Below, piece after piece: positions 22,224 to 31,966 of a DNA stretch of 64,000 bases. Origin of the DNA: Cohnella rhizoplanae (GTDB lineage Bacteria > Bacillota > Bacilli > Paenibacillales > Paenibacillaceae); contig NZ_CAOJCN010000008.1 of the NCBI RefSeq assembly GCF_948329515.1, positions 1-64,000 on the forward strand, given 5' to 3'. A model generated the notes under the pieces. That model was not told the DNA's origin. It saw only the letters and a list, made by a program, of their open reading frames with translations, and ran no database searches. Positions within the stretch are counted from its first letter, which is position 1, and each line of letters opens with the position of its first letter. A program made the position numbers and the translations under genes.

Positions 22224-22916
22224 TTATTTTATAAAACCAACAATCAGAAACACAATGCCGATCACGATGGACAGATAGCCGGCAATCTTTTTAACAGGAC
22301 CGCCCCATTTTGCCAATTTGCGTAGAATGGCAATGGAAAAGACTGCGACAGCCGCGAGGATCACGCCTTTTCCTAACGAATAGGTCGTCATGAGCAGCGC
22401 GCCGTGAAGCGGGCTTCCCTGTAGTGCAATATAGCTCATTAGCGCAAAAAAGATCGGGATGGCACAGGGAGAAATGACAAGGCCGTAAGGAATTCCCAGC
22501 TTAAAAGCGGCCACCGCGCCTTGCGAGCCTTCCGGTCGGCTCAACGGCTTCTGGAAGACAGGCATGGCAAATGAAATGACGCCAAGCAGCTGCAGCCCGG
22601 CCAGGATGTCAAAGATAGGCGGAACCCAGGTTAGTAAACGATATTTCTCAACAAAGGGCAGGAATTGTTGGCCGAGCAGCGCGATGATCAAACCGGTCAG
22701 GAGTGAAGTAACCGCCATACCCAAGATAAAATTGATCGAGATCAGCATCGCTTTTCTTTTATCGCCGGCCGCTCCTCGCTGAACATAACCCGCAAACATC
22801 GCAAGCACAGGCAGATAGCAGGCCAACACCGCGCTGACGATTCCGACGATGAATACAAGAATGTAGGTCGAGACGGACACGCCGCCCGTAATCGTAAAAT
22901 GATATAAGTCTTCCAT
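22224..22916 (-). CDS. CcdA/DsbD-type transmembrane electron-transfer protein
   Basis: A 230-residue membrane protein with six hydrophobic segments. The key Cys residues are in LACYLPVLAMFAGYV (first helix) and SPCAIPIFFAL (fourth helix), each next to Pro, as in the CcdA family. CcdA carries reducing power from cytosolic thioredoxin across the membrane to extracytoplasmic partners. Here it lies between a thioredoxin-like and a peroxiredoxin-like gene. AAAGGAGA precedes the ATG. Confidence 0.8.
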   Translation of the reverse strand: MEDLYHFTITGGVSVSTYILVFIVGIVSAVLACYLPVLAMFAGYVQRGAAGDKRKAMLISINFILGMAVTSLLTGLIIALLGQQFLPFVEKYRLLTWVPPIFDILAGLQLLGVISFAMPVFQKPLSRPEGSQGAVAAFKLGIPYGLVISPCAIPIFFALMSYIALQGSPLHGALLMTTYSLGKGVILAAVAVFSIAILRKLAKWGGPVKKIAGYLSIVIGIVFLIVGFIK

Positions 22917-22932
22917 TCGTTTCTCCTTTTAT

Positions 22933-23199
22933 CTAGCGATTCTCTTCATCATCGAGCCAGGCATATACGCGTTCACGAAGCTCAGGCAATTTGGGCAAAG
23001 CGCCGAATTCCGCTTTTCCATTGATGAGAATCGCTCCGGCGCTGAAAATGTTCAGTTCTTGTAGACGCTCGAATTCATCGACCACATGCAGCTCCCGAAT
23101 CTCGATTTGCGAAAATCCCGCCGCCGCTTGTTTCACAAGACTGAGCGCCTTTTGACAAACGGAACACCCCGGTCCGGCCGATACCACCTCGATTAACAA
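22933..23199 (-). CDS. Small thioredoxin/glutaredoxin-like protein
   Basis: An 88-residue single-domain protein. The first strand leads into GPGCSVCQKA (a CxxC active site at about 12-15) and a helix. A central acidic part and the strand GAILINGKAEFGALP follow, like the family of small thioredoxins linked to DsbD/CcdA proteins. The start is TTG with AGGAGGTC upstream. It is the first gene of the minus-strand unit and lies divergent from the response regulator at 23381. Confidence 0.7.
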   Translation of the reverse strand: MLIEVVSAGPGCSVCQKALSLVKQAAAGFSQIEIRELHVVDEFERLQELNIFSAGAILINGKAEFGALPKLPELRERVYAWLDDEENR

Positions 23200-23380
23200 A
23201 AGACCTCCTCCTTCATTCCATTCTGTTCACGATCCTCCGCGCAAAAGGAGGAATTGCTTTGATTATAGCGGTCGGGCTGTTAAATCCTTGTTAAGTGCGG
23301 CGCGGAAGAACAGCAAGATTTTCCTCGTATCGCGAAAACGCGAATGCTATGCTATTGTCGTTACAGGAAGGAGTGGTGAT

Positions 23381-24094
23381 ATGCGAATTCTCATCGTTGA
23401 AGATGAGGAGGACCTTTCGCGTGCGCTGGCAAAGGGTTTAAAGCGGGAAGGTTATGCCGTGGACTGCGCGCTTGACGGACTGACCGGATGGGAGCTGGCG
23501 GATACCAACGAATATGACGTGATCCTTCTCGACATCAATCTGCCGGAGCTGGATGGCATATCGCTTTGCCAACGCATTCGCCAATCCTCGCATCATAACG
23601 ATGTATATATCCTCATGCTGACCGCGCGCAGCCATCCGGACGAGGTGGAAGAAGGACTCGATTCAGGGGCGGACGACTACCTCCGTAAGCCGTTTGTGTT
23701 CAATGAGCTGCTTGCCCGCATCCGGGCGCTCCTTCGCCGACGTTCATCCGTGAAAAGCACGGTCCTGCAGTTCGACCGGCTTGCCCTGGATTCGAAGACA
23801 AAGGAAGTCTGGTTTGAAAATACGCTTATTCCGTTGACGAAAAAAGAATTCGGCTTGCTCGAATATTTGATGCTGCATCCCGGCGAGGTCGTATCGTCGG
23901 AAAGGCTTCTTGAGCATGTGTGGGATATCCATGCGGATCCGCTAACCTCAACTGTCCGGGTTCACATCAATTCCTTGCGCAAAAAGCTCTCGCAGCACGA
24001 TCCGGCGGCAGGAGAAGCGTATATTCAGACCGTTCAAGGTTATGGATATCGATGGACGCCGCGCGCAGCCGGAGAGAAAGAGGCCACGACATGA
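23381..24094 (+). CDS. OmpR-family response regulator
   Basis: A 237-residue regulator. The receiver (1-118) has the acidic pair Glu7/Asp8, the phosphoacceptor Asp51 (VILLDINLPELDG), Thr in MLTARS and Lys in YLRKPF. The C-terminal winged helix (about 128-228) has the transactivation loop and the ending VQGYGYRW. The ATG at 23381 has GGAAGGAG before it. The stop overlaps the histidine kinase start as ATGA, so the pair is translationally coupled. Its divergent position suggests that it controls the thiol-redox operon. Confidence 0.85.
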   Translation: MRILIVEDEEDLSRALAKGLKREGYAVDCALDGLTGWELADTNEYDVILLDINLPELDGISLCQRIRQSSHHNDVYILMLTARSHPDEVEEGLDSGADDYLRKPFVFNELLARIRALLRRRSSVKSTVLQFDRLALDSKTKEVWFENTLIPLTKKEFGLLEYLMLHPGEVVSSERLLEHVWDIHADPLTSTVRVHINSLRKKLSQHDPAAGEAYIQTVQGYGYRWTPRAAGEKEATT

Positions 24095-25125
24095 GACCAT
24101 GGAATCGTTTATCGCTGCGCTTCAGATTGACGCTGTTTGCCATTATGAATTTAACGGCCATGATTATTCTATATGCGGCCTTAGAGTTCTTTTTCTCGGC
24201 TTCCGGGATCGTGTCGGAGCTGCAGGGGCGGATCATCAGCTTGCTTGTCGCGCTCGCAGGCATGATACTCAGCGCGCAATGGCTCGCCATAATGATCCTT
24301 AAGCCTGTGAAGCGGATGAGCGAGACCGCCGCTGGCATAACGGCAACCACGCTCGACAAACGGCTGGAGATCGACCAGCTTCACGATGAATTGAAGAAGC
24401 TCGGGATCACGTTTAATACGATGCTGGACGGGCTGGAACGCTCTTTTGATCAGCAGGCCCGTTTTGTCTCTGCGGCTGCGCATGAGTTAAGGACGCCGCT
24501 GTCCATCCTGCGCACCAATCTTGAAGTGGCGGGAGACAACGATGGCATCGATCCAAGCGATTGGCAAGATTACAGGGCGACAACGGAGCGGACGCTCTCG
24601 CGACTGGAGTCATTAACGGAGGATTTGCTGCTGCTGGCGGACGGGACGTACGATCGCGAGCATCGTGAGCATCATGTGGTGGAGCTTGCCGACATCCTCG
24701 CGGATGCCGTTTCCTTTATGGAGCCCATGGCGGTCGAATACGGGGTGAGGCTCCATCTGGCGGAGCCCTTCTCTGCGTTGGTTAAGGGGGATGAAAGCTT
24801 CTTATTCTTGGTGTTTCGAAACCTGCTGGACAACGCCATCCGGTATAATCGGCCAAACGGGAGCGTTACGCTGCAGGTTGCGCATGAGGATGGGTGCGTA
24901 ACGGTCCGGGTGGCGGACACGGGCAAGGGAATATCCCCTTCGTCAAGGGAGCTGGTTTTCGAGCGGTTTTACCGAGTCGACGCATCTCGGGCACGCAGGC
25001 TTGGCGGGGCAGGTCTGGGTCTGTCGATTGTCCGCCATTTGCTTGGTTTTTTTGAGGGGACTGTGGAATTGGAGTCGAGCTCGGAAGAGGGAAGCGTGTT
25101 TAAGGTTACGTTGGTGCGGGGTTAG
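24091..25125 (+). CDS. Membrane sensor histidine kinase
   Basis: A 344-residue kinase. Two membrane helices (about 12-33 and 47-69) are joined by only a short loop, so there is little external sensor domain and the signal may be sensed in the membrane. A HAMP region (70-122) follows, then the HisKA motif AAAHELRTPLS with His131, N-box DNAIRYN, DTGKGI and GLGLSIV. The start ATG overlaps the response regulator stop by four bases. Remains of a homologous kinase 3' end are found at 40779-40826. Confidence 0.85.
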   Translation: MRPWNRLSLRFRLTLFAIMNLTAMIILYAALEFFFSASGIVSELQGRIISLLVALAGMILSAQWLAIMILKPVKRMSETAAGITATTLDKRLEIDQLHDELKKLGITFNTMLDGLERSFDQQARFVSAAAHELRTPLSILRTNLEVAGDNDGIDPSDWQDYRATTERTLSRLESLTEDLLLLADGTYDREHREHHVVELADILADAVSFMEPMAVEYGVRLHLAEPFSALVKGDESFLFLVFRNLLDNAIRYNRPNGSVTLQVAHEDGCVTVRVADTGKGISPSSRELVFERFYRVDASRARRLGGAGLGLSIVRHLLGFFEGTVELESSSEEGSVFKVTLVRG

Positions 25126-25340
25126 GGAGATTGGCATCGTCACCGCCGCTAGACCGATCGTAGAATTGTTACTGTAGCAATGTCCTTTCCAGCCTCTAAG
25201 ACGTGTTTTAGTTTTTACTGAGATGCTATCTAAAATGAAATTAGCTCATGCAAAAAACGGTTTATAGGCCGGATGAAACTAGGTTTGTCGTTGTGTAGAT
25301 CCTCTAATAGGCAGAAATAAAACCATCCTCTATATTAAAT

Positions 25341-25354
25341 GTATGCGCTTACAA
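25341..25354 (+). promoter_or_regulatory. Candidate cre (CcpA) site
   Basis: TGTATGCGCTTACA matches the Bacillus cre consensus TGWAARCGYTWNCW with one mismatch and is nearly palindromic. It lies 35 bases upstream of the lyase ATG, where bound CcpA would block transcription when preferred sugars are present. Confidence 0.5.
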
Positions 25355-25389
25355 AGAGCGTAAATTTATAGTAATGAGGTGGTTTATTT

Positions 25390-28300
25390 ATGCTTCGAAA
25401 CGTACGCCTGGTCTTGCTTGCTATTCTGGCGCTTGTCTTGCTGCTTCCTCCCGGCTGGGGTCCGGCAAGACTCTCTTCCGCGCAGGCAGCGGAAGTGAAT
25501 CTCGTCCAGAACAGTTCGTTCGAGACCTACACCACGGATTCTCAATCCGGCTGGACAACCAGAAGAGCTGCCAACTGGGCGATATGGGTGGACACGGCAT
25601 CTACGCCGGTCGCGCCGGCGGTCACAGTGGAATTGTATCATTCGAGTCCGGGCGCGGGCAGCCGTTCCGTGAAGATCAGCTCGCCGTATCCGAACAAAAG
25701 CAGGTTAACGGTGTATCAAGGGAATATTCCGGTCGTTCCCGGCCAGGAATACCGGTTATCCGGCGCGTTCAAAACCCAGCAGATTACAGGAGCCACCGCC
25801 GCTTACGGCGTCAATATCCGGGTTGCCTACCTGGGCTCGAATGGGCAGCTGCTGCGGATGGATTATTTGCTTCCTTCCACTAAACCGGTCCGGGGCAACG
25901 TAACGGACTGGCCCAGCTACGCCACGGCCACGATTGCTCCGGAGGGGGCCGTTACGGCGAGAGTCGATCTCGATTACAACCAGGTTTACGGCTACGCCTG
26001 GTTTGACGACATTCAATTCAAACCTTGGACTTCCCTGAAGGGTCTCTCCTTTCAGGAGCAGGGGGCCATGATCCCCGTCGGAGGCACGAAGCAGGCGCCC
26101 GTTCAGCTCACGCCCGCCAATCCGTCCAATCCGAGCCTGACCTGGTCTTCGTCCGCCCCCGGCGTGGCGACTGTAGACGGACAGGGCGCGATTACCGGGG
26201 TAGCGCCGGGCCTTGCCTCGATTACGGCCACTTCGGCCGAAGGCGGCTATACGGCATCCTACCTCGTGACGATAGCCCCTGCCGGGCTGGTCAAGAACAG
26301 CGGTTTTGAAACGGTGACGAACGGCTCGCAGAACGGCTTTACGGATAAGACCCCTTCCTTCTGGTCGGCTTTAACCCCTTACGGAAGCCCGGTCGTCACG
26401 GTCGATGAAGCCGTATACGGAGCTGGAAGCCGCTCGCTGCGCATCAGTGCTGCGGTTAACAGCAATGCTTCCGCCGTGCAGTATAATATGCCGGTGACCG
26501 AAGGTCATTGGTATCGCTGGAGCAGCCTGATCGCGACAGAATCGCTGACCGGTACCGGGGCATCCCTCCGTTTGAAATGGAATGGTTCAGGAGGGACTGC
26601 GATCAGCTCGGAATACTTGCCGGTGACAGCCTTGAATGGGACGCAATCCTGGAAGAGCTACGAGGGTCTCGTTCAGGCTCCCTCCGGCGCGTCCGGGGCA
26701 AGCGTATATGCGAATTATGATCGAGCCAAGGGAAAAGCCTGGTTCGACGACGTACAGCTAACGCCATGGGTACCCGTTACCGGGCTTTCCGGGGATGTGC
26801 CCTCTTTCCGGGCGCTTAGTCCCGGCGAAAGCGTAACGTATGCCGTTTATGCCGCCCCCTCGAACGCGACGGACAGACGGGTGTACTGGTCGTCCTCCCA
26901 GCCTGAGGTTGCCGCTGTCGACGGATCCGGCAAGGTAAGCGCCAAAACGGCGGGACAAGCGGTCATTACCGCCAAGTCCGCGGAGGGTGACTGGTCCAAA
27001 TCGTACACGGTGATTGTGTCGGGGGCTTTTCCCAACGGGGGGTTCGAGACGACAGTCGCTACCACCTCGACGGATTGGCTGAACGGGACCAAACCGGGCA
27101 CCTGGATCAATTATTTCGGTACGGGGACCCATCCCCAATTATCGCTTGATTCGACGGTGAAGAAGGAAGGCGCGAAGGCGCTCAAGATTGAAGCTTCCTC
27201 CCAAGGAAAGGCGGTTCTGTACAACAATATCGTTGGGGCCGCAGCCGGCAAGAGCTATCGGGTCGGCGGTTGGCTCAAGCAGGAGAACGGCGGAACGAAT
27301 GTCAGCCTGCGTCTGGTCTACCAGGATGATTCGAATGCGATTATCTCGAAGGACGGCAAGGTCTATGAGACGCTTCCCGCCATCGGAACGACAGGCGCGG
27401 ACGGCTGGAGCTATTACGAAAAAATCGTCACGGTCCCTGCGGGCGCCACGAAGGCCCGGCTTGAGGTGGCCTTCGAGCTCGGTACCGGTACGCTGTGGGC
27501 GGACGATATCCAGGTGATCCCGTGGGTTCCGGCATCCGGCATCCAATTGAATAAAACCAAGGGCCTGATCGGCGTCGGCGAGAGCGTGGCCTTGACGGCA
27601 ACGGTGCTGCCCGCGGACGCCACCAATCCGGTCGTGTCCTGGGAGTCGAAAAATGAAGCGGTAGCCGTCGTCGAGTCGAGCGAATCGAATGCCGCCCAGG
27701 CTACAGTCAGAGGGGTCGCACCCGGCATCGCTACGATCCGCGCGAAAGGAGAAAACCCGCAGTCTTTTGCCACGTATACCGTCATTGTCGGGACGGATTC
27801 GGACATTACCGCTTCCGATGAATCCGTCGAGGTCGACGAGGATCATTCGATCACCCGCCCGATTCTGGCAACCGATGCAGCGGGCGACCCGCTTGCCGCA
27901 TCCGTGCTCCTGGCACCGTCGCACGGTACGGCCGCCGCGCGCGACAACGGGACATGGACGTATTATCCGAATGCCGATTATATCGGAGCGGATACGTTTA
28001 CGCTGCTGATTACCGACGGCCATGATCATTTTGCTTTCTCGATCATCCAGGTCCATGTCGGGTCGCAGCAGGATGCCCCGTCCATGGATAAGCTGCAAGT
28101 CAATGTAGGTACGGTTCGGGGCCAAGCCGTATCGGGCCGCGTGACGGCCAAAGACAAGGATGGCGACCCGTTAACGTTCGCCCTCCAAGCGGATCAGGCA
28201 TCCCAGCCCCAGCACGGCAGCGCAGCCGTGCAGTCGGATGGCGATTGGACGTATACGCCCGCAGCGGACTTTACGGGCTACGATTCCTTCCGGATTGGGG

Positions 28301-30990
28301 TTTCGGACGGACAGGGCGGTACGTCCAGCACCAAGATCGTCGTGTATGTCGGCCTGCCGGGAGCGGATATGATTGCGTCCCTCGTCTCCAGGCATTCCGC
28401 GCCGGGGTCGGCTCACCCACGGTTGTTTGCAACAAGCGATGACTTTACGAGAATTCGGGGGCTTATTCAGACCGACCCGATCATGCAGGAGTGGTACGCC
28501 AAAGTGAAGGCCGATGCGGACCTGGAGGTCCCCAAGCCTTCGATCCAATACTATACGACCAGCTCGGGTTCCAACATCAATATCGTCAACCTGGCGGATG
28601 AACTGAGGCCGCGGATTGAAAAGCTTGCCCTGATGTACCAATTGACAGGCGACACCAAATATTCGGTTCCTGCCATCAATCAGTTGAATGTGATGGTGGA
28701 TTATCCGGACTGGCACGGCGGCGTCAAAAATTTCCTCAGCATTTCGGAAATGGGCGTTGTGGCTTCCATCGGCTATGACTGGCTGTACGACGCGATGACG
28801 CAGCAGGAGCGGGATGAGCTCCGCGCCAAAATGATTCAGGAAGTATTAATCAACGCGAAGTATGAATATTTGGAGGGCGGAGCCAAGAACAATGCCTGGT
28901 GGACGGTCTCCCCATCCAACTGGAACTTGGTGGTCAATGGCGGTATCGTGACAACCGTCCTCGCCATCGGAGACGAAGCGGATGCCAACCGCGTCCATAC
29001 GGAAGCTTCCGATCCGCGCTTCCAGGTTCCGATCGCCGAGTCGGTGCTCCAGGCGGCGCTGTCCTCCACGCAATACGGTCTCGGCGCATTCGCCGCCGAT
29101 GGCGATTGGCCGGAAGGGACCGGGTATTGGAATTACGCGACCGAATATTTTGCTTATATGATCTCGGCGCTCCATACGACGCTGGGCACCGATTACGGCT
29201 TTATGGACCAGGCCGGCGTCCGCGAGACCGCGAAGTATATGGCAAATCTGCACGGCCCGAAAGGTCCGTTCAATTATGCGGATGCGCATCAGACGGTTCT
29301 CGATACGCCGCAGCTTCTGCTGTTCGCGAATTTGCTCGGAGACCCGGATGTGTCCTGGTACAGGCAATTCAGCTATAAGGAGAATCATAAAGCGCTTCCG
29401 ATGGATCTGATCTGGTACCGTCCGGGACTGTACGGCGCCAGCGTTGATCCGCAGCAGCTTGACGTGCTGTACAATCATCCGCTCAAGAACAATGTCGCGG
29501 CCTTCCGCGATTCCTGGAGCGATCCCGGCGCCAACTACGTCGCGATCAAGGGCGGGGTCAACGATTATGCGATATCGAATACCCTGCATAACCATCTCGA
29601 CGTCGGGACATTCGTTCTGGATGCGCTTGACGTCCGGTGGGCCGTCGATCTCGGGAAGGACGACAAGGACTATAACGTGCAGGGATACTTCACAAGCAAC
29701 CCCGAGGCCGATCCGAACCGGTGGGATTGGTACCGCACGAGGGCCGAAGGCTCCAACACGCTGGTAATCAACCCGGACGACGGACCGGATCAAGCGCTCG
29801 ACGCCAACGCGCCGATCATCGCTTACGATTCCAAGCCCGAGGGCGGCTATGCGGTCGTCGATATGACGTCGGCCTACAAGGATGACGTCGTGTACGCGAA
29901 GCGGGGCATGATGCTGGGTCAATACCGCAGCAGCTTCCTCCTCCAGGATGAGCTTCAGCTGAAGGCCCCATCGGACCTATATTGGTTCATGCATACGGAG
30001 GCGCCGGAGATCGCCGTTGCGCCGGACGGCAAATCGGCGATCCTCACGCAGAATGGGAAGCGGCTCTATGCCCAGCTTCTGTCCCCAAGCGCGGCGAGCT
30101 TGGAGGTCCGAACGGCAACGCCGCTCCCGACGACGGATAGCAGCGGTACCAACCAAACGTTAAATGCCAAGGTGAAAAAGCTGACGATTCACATCCCTGC
30201 TGCCAAGGATCAACTGACGATTGCCGTTCGATTCACGCCGTTGTCAGTAATCGAAGCACCGCCTGCCGATGTGCCGGCCGTGACGCCGCTGCAGGCGTGG
30301 AGCATTGATTCGACGCCTACCGCGCTCTTGTCGCAGCTCAAGGTCGATGGTGTGCCGGTTGCCGGCTTCCGATCGATGAAAATGAAATACGCGGTGGAAG
30401 TTCCCTTCCTGACCCAGACCGTACCTGCGATCACCGCTGTCGCTGCGGACCCGAACGACACGGTAACCGTAACGCCGGCTTCCGGCATACCGGGAACGGC
30501 TGTTGTCGAAGTAACGGATGACCAGGGCGTCAATCGACCGGGTAAATATTTCATCGATATAACCCGGGGCATATTCTCGGGCGTGCTCACGGATGTCACG
30601 GTATTGCCTGTCGCGTACTTGGCCGACAGCGGACCTGTTAACAACCAGTGGCCCGGGCCGCGCGCTGCGGATCACGATCCGGCAACGTACTGGTCCGTCA
30701 GCGGACCGAACACCATCGATTTCGATCTCGGCTCCGAGACGACGGCCACGTATGTCGGCATCTCCTGGCGGTTTGGCAATCAGCGTCAATTCTTCTTTGA
30801 TCTACTGACGTCAACGGATGGACAGACATGGACGAAGATCTATCAAGGGCCGAGCTCGGGGAAAGTGACCGACGATTATGAAATTTACGATATCCCGGAT
30901 ACGACGGCACGGTATCTTCGAATAGCCGTATCCGGCAACAACATCACGACGGCAACCAGTATTATGGAAGTCATGGTTTACGGAGAGTAA
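25390..30990 (+). CDS. Giant modular secreted polysaccharide lyase, heparinase II/III-like
   Basis: An 1866-residue secreted enzyme. A signal peptide (1-36) is followed by three alternating pairs of CBM-like beta-sandwich (about 37-215, 300-455, 548-713; each with N-SFE/NSGFE and AWFDDIQ) and Big_2 Ig-like domains. Two cadherin/VCBS-like repeats follow (about 805-990: TYYPNADYIGADTFTL, TYTPAADFTGYDSFRI). The catalytic part (about 995-1625) has an alpha-toroid with NNAWWTVSPSNWNLV and the beta-sandwich motif HNHLDVGTFVLDA, as in heparinase II/III and alginate-lyase-like PL families. An F5/8C domain ends the protein (about 1730-1866). The substrate is probably a uronic-acid polysaccharide. GAGGTGG lies nine bases before the ATG. 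Confidence 0.8.
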   Translation: MLRNVRLVLLAILALVLLLPPGWGPARLSSAQAAEVNLVQNSSFETYTTDSQSGWTTRRAANWAIWVDTASTPVAPAVTVELYHSSPGAGSRSVKISSPYPNKSRLTVYQGNIPVVPGQEYRLSGAFKTQQITGATAAYGVNIRVAYLGSNGQLLRMDYLLPSTKPVRGNVTDWPSYATATIAPEGAVTARVDLDYNQVYGYAWFDDIQFKPWTSLKGLSFQEQGAMIPVGGTKQAPVQLTPANPSNPSLTWSSSAPGVATVDGQGAITGVAPGLASITATSAEGGYTASYLVTIAPAGLVKNSGFETVTNGSQNGFTDKTPSFWSALTPYGSPVVTVDEAVYGAGSRSLRISAAVNSNASAVQYNMPVTEGHWYRWSSLIATESLTGTGASLRLKWNGSGGTAISSEYLPVTALNGTQSWKSYEGLVQAPSGASGASVYANYDRAKGKAWFDDVQLTPWVPVTGLSGDVPSFRALSPGESVTYAVYAAPSNATDRRVYWSSSQPEVAAVDGSGKVSAKTAGQAVITAKSAEGDWSKSYTVIVSGAFPNGGFETTVATTSTDWLNGTKPGTWINYFGTGTHPQLSLDSTVKKEGAKALKIEASSQGKAVLYNNIVGAAAGKSYRVGGWLKQENGGTNVSLRLVYQDDSNAIISKDGKVYETLPAIGTTGADGWSYYEKIVTVPAGATKARLEVAFELGTGTLWADDIQVIPWVPASGIQLNKTKGLIGVGESVALTATVLPADATNPVVSWESKNEAVAVVESSESNAAQATVRGVAPGIATIRAKGENPQSFATYTVIVGTDSDITASDESVEVDEDHSITRPILATDAAGDPLAASVLLAPSHGTAAARDNGTWTYYPNADYIGADTFTLLITDGHDHFAFSIIQVHVGSQQDAPSMDKLQVNVGTVRGQAVSGRVTAKDKDGDPLTFALQADQASQPQHGSAAVQSDGDWTYTPAADFTGYDSFRIGVSDGQGGTSSTKIVVYVGLPGADMIASLVSRHSAPGSAHPRLFATSDDFTRIRGLIQTDPIMQEWYAKVKADADLEVPKPSIQYYTTSSGSNINIVNLADELRPRIEKLALMYQLTGDTKYSVPAINQLNVMVDYPDWHGGVKNFLSISEMGVVASIGYDWLYDAMTQQERDELRAKMIQEVLINAKYEYLEGGAKNNAWWTVSPSNWNLVVNGGIVTTVLAIGDEADANRVHTEASDPRFQVPIAESVLQAALSSTQYGLGAFAADGDWPEGTGYWNYATEYFAYMISALHTTLGTDYGFMDQAGVRETAKYMANLHGPKGPFNYADAHQTVLDTPQLLLFANLLGDPDVSWYRQFSYKENHKALPMDLIWYRPGLYGASVDPQQLDVLYNHPLKNNVAAFRDSWSDPGANYVAIKGGVNDYAISNTLHNHLDVGTFVLDALDVRWAVDLGKDDKDYNVQGYFTSNPEADPNRWDWYRTRAEGSNTLVINPDDGPDQALDANAPIIAYDSKPEGGYAVVDMTSAYKDDVVYAKRGMMLGQYRSSFLLQDELQLKAPSDLYWFMHTEAPEIAVAPDGKSAILTQNGKRLYAQLLSPSAASLEVRTATPLPTTDSSGTNQTLNAKVKKLTIHIPAAKDQLTIAVRFTPLSVIEAPPADVPAVTPLQAWSIDSTPTALLSQLKVDGVPVAGFRSMKMKYAVEVPFLTQTVPAITAVAADPNDTVTVTPASGIPGTAVVEVTDDQGVNRPGKYFIDITRGIFSGVLTDVTVLPVAYLADSGPVNNQWPGPRAADHDPATYWSVSGPNTIDFDLGSETTATYVGISWRFGNQRQFFFDLLTSTDGQTWTKIYQGPSSGKVTDDYEIYDIPDTTARYLRIAVSGNNITTATSIMEVMVYGE

Positions 30991-30993
30991 ACA

Positions 30994-31044
30994 AAAAAGC
31001 CGTTATGCCGAGGACTTTGTGAAGTCCAAGGCTAACGGCTTTTT
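30994..31044. terminator. Strong bidirectional terminator
   Basis: AAAAAGCCGTTA pairs perfectly with TAACGGCTTTTT, and an inner GGACTT/AAGTCC stem strengthens it. It serves the lyase on one side and the ABC transporter operon on the other. Confidence 0.85.
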
Positions 31045-31073
31045 CCTGTATGCGCAAGGGCAATGGGGGAGCT

Positions 31074-31949
31074 TCACCCCTTTATCGCTCCAATCATCAC
31101 GCCTTTAACGAAATACTTCTGCAGGAAAGGATACAGAAGCAGGATCGGCCCTGTAGCGACGATGATCGTCGCGTATTTGATCGTTTCTCCGAACTGCATC
31201 TTATCGGAGTCGCCAATGCCGGTCATCATCGTATCGGTACTGTTCGTGATGAGGATCTCCCGCAGAATGAGCTGGAGCGGATACAGGTCGCGCGTGCGCA
31301 AGTAGATGAGCGCGCTGAACCAGGAATTCCAATGGGCCACGCCGTAGAAAAGAATCATAACAGCGACCACGGGCATCGACAGCGGAAGAATGACGCGGAA
31401 CAGGACGGTAAAGTCGTTGGCGCCGTCAAGCTTGGCCGATTCCTCCAGGCTGGCCGGCACGCTCATGAACGAGGTGCGCATGATAATCAGGTTATAAGCG
31501 CTCATCGCAGCGGGAATAATCAGCGCCCACCGGGTGTCTGCCATGCCTAAATCGTCGATGAGCAGGTACGTGGGGATTAAGCCGCCGTTAAAGAACATGG
31601 TGAATATAATCAGGAACATGACCGGGTTTTTCCACATCACCTGTTGTCTGGATAAAGCGTAAGCGCCGAAGGAGGTCATGAGTATGTTAAGCAGAGTGCC
31701 CAACGCAACGTACATCAAGGTGTTCAGATAGCCGGTAATAATCGACGGATTCTGGAAAACCAGCTTGTAGGCTTCCAAGGTGAAGCCTTTGGGGTACCAG
31801 ATCAGGCCGCGCGTTTGAATCGCCCACGTCGGATCGCTTAGAGAGGCGATCAACACGAACAAGAACGGATATAAAGTGATCAGCGACAATAGAATCAAGA
31901 GCAGGGAATTCGACAGGTCGAAAACATGTTCCCCCCAGCTTCTGCGCAT
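31074..31949 (-). CDS. Carbohydrate ABC transporter permease, YtcP/AraQ-like
   Basis: A 291-residue inner permease subunit with six membrane helices. The EAA loop is SAKLDGANDFTVLFRVILPLSMP, which contacts the ATPase. Residues near LIPTYLLIDDLGM and the C-terminal FVKGVMIGAIKG are typical of the YtcP branch, which imports oligosaccharides together with LplB-type partners. The ATG at 31949 has AGAAGGAGG nine bases upstream; a TTG at 31973 is in frame but overlaps the upstream gene. No ATPase gene is nearby, so a shared MsmX-type ATPase is likely. Confidence 0.85.
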   Translation of the reverse strand: MRRSWGEHVFDLSNSLLLILLSLITLYPFLFVLIASLSDPTWAIQTRGLIWYPKGFTLEAYKLVFQNPSIITGYLNTLMYVALGTLLNILMTSFGAYALSRQQVMWKNPVMFLIIFTMFFNGGLIPTYLLIDDLGMADTRWALIIPAAMSAYNLIIMRTSFMSVPASLEESAKLDGANDFTVLFRVILPLSMPVVAVMILFYGVAHWNSWFSALIYLRTRDLYPLQLILREILITNSTDTMMTGIGDSDKMQFGETIKYATIIVATGPILLLYPFLQKYFVKGVMIGAIKG

Positions 31950-31966
31950 GTTGGACGGCCTCCTTC

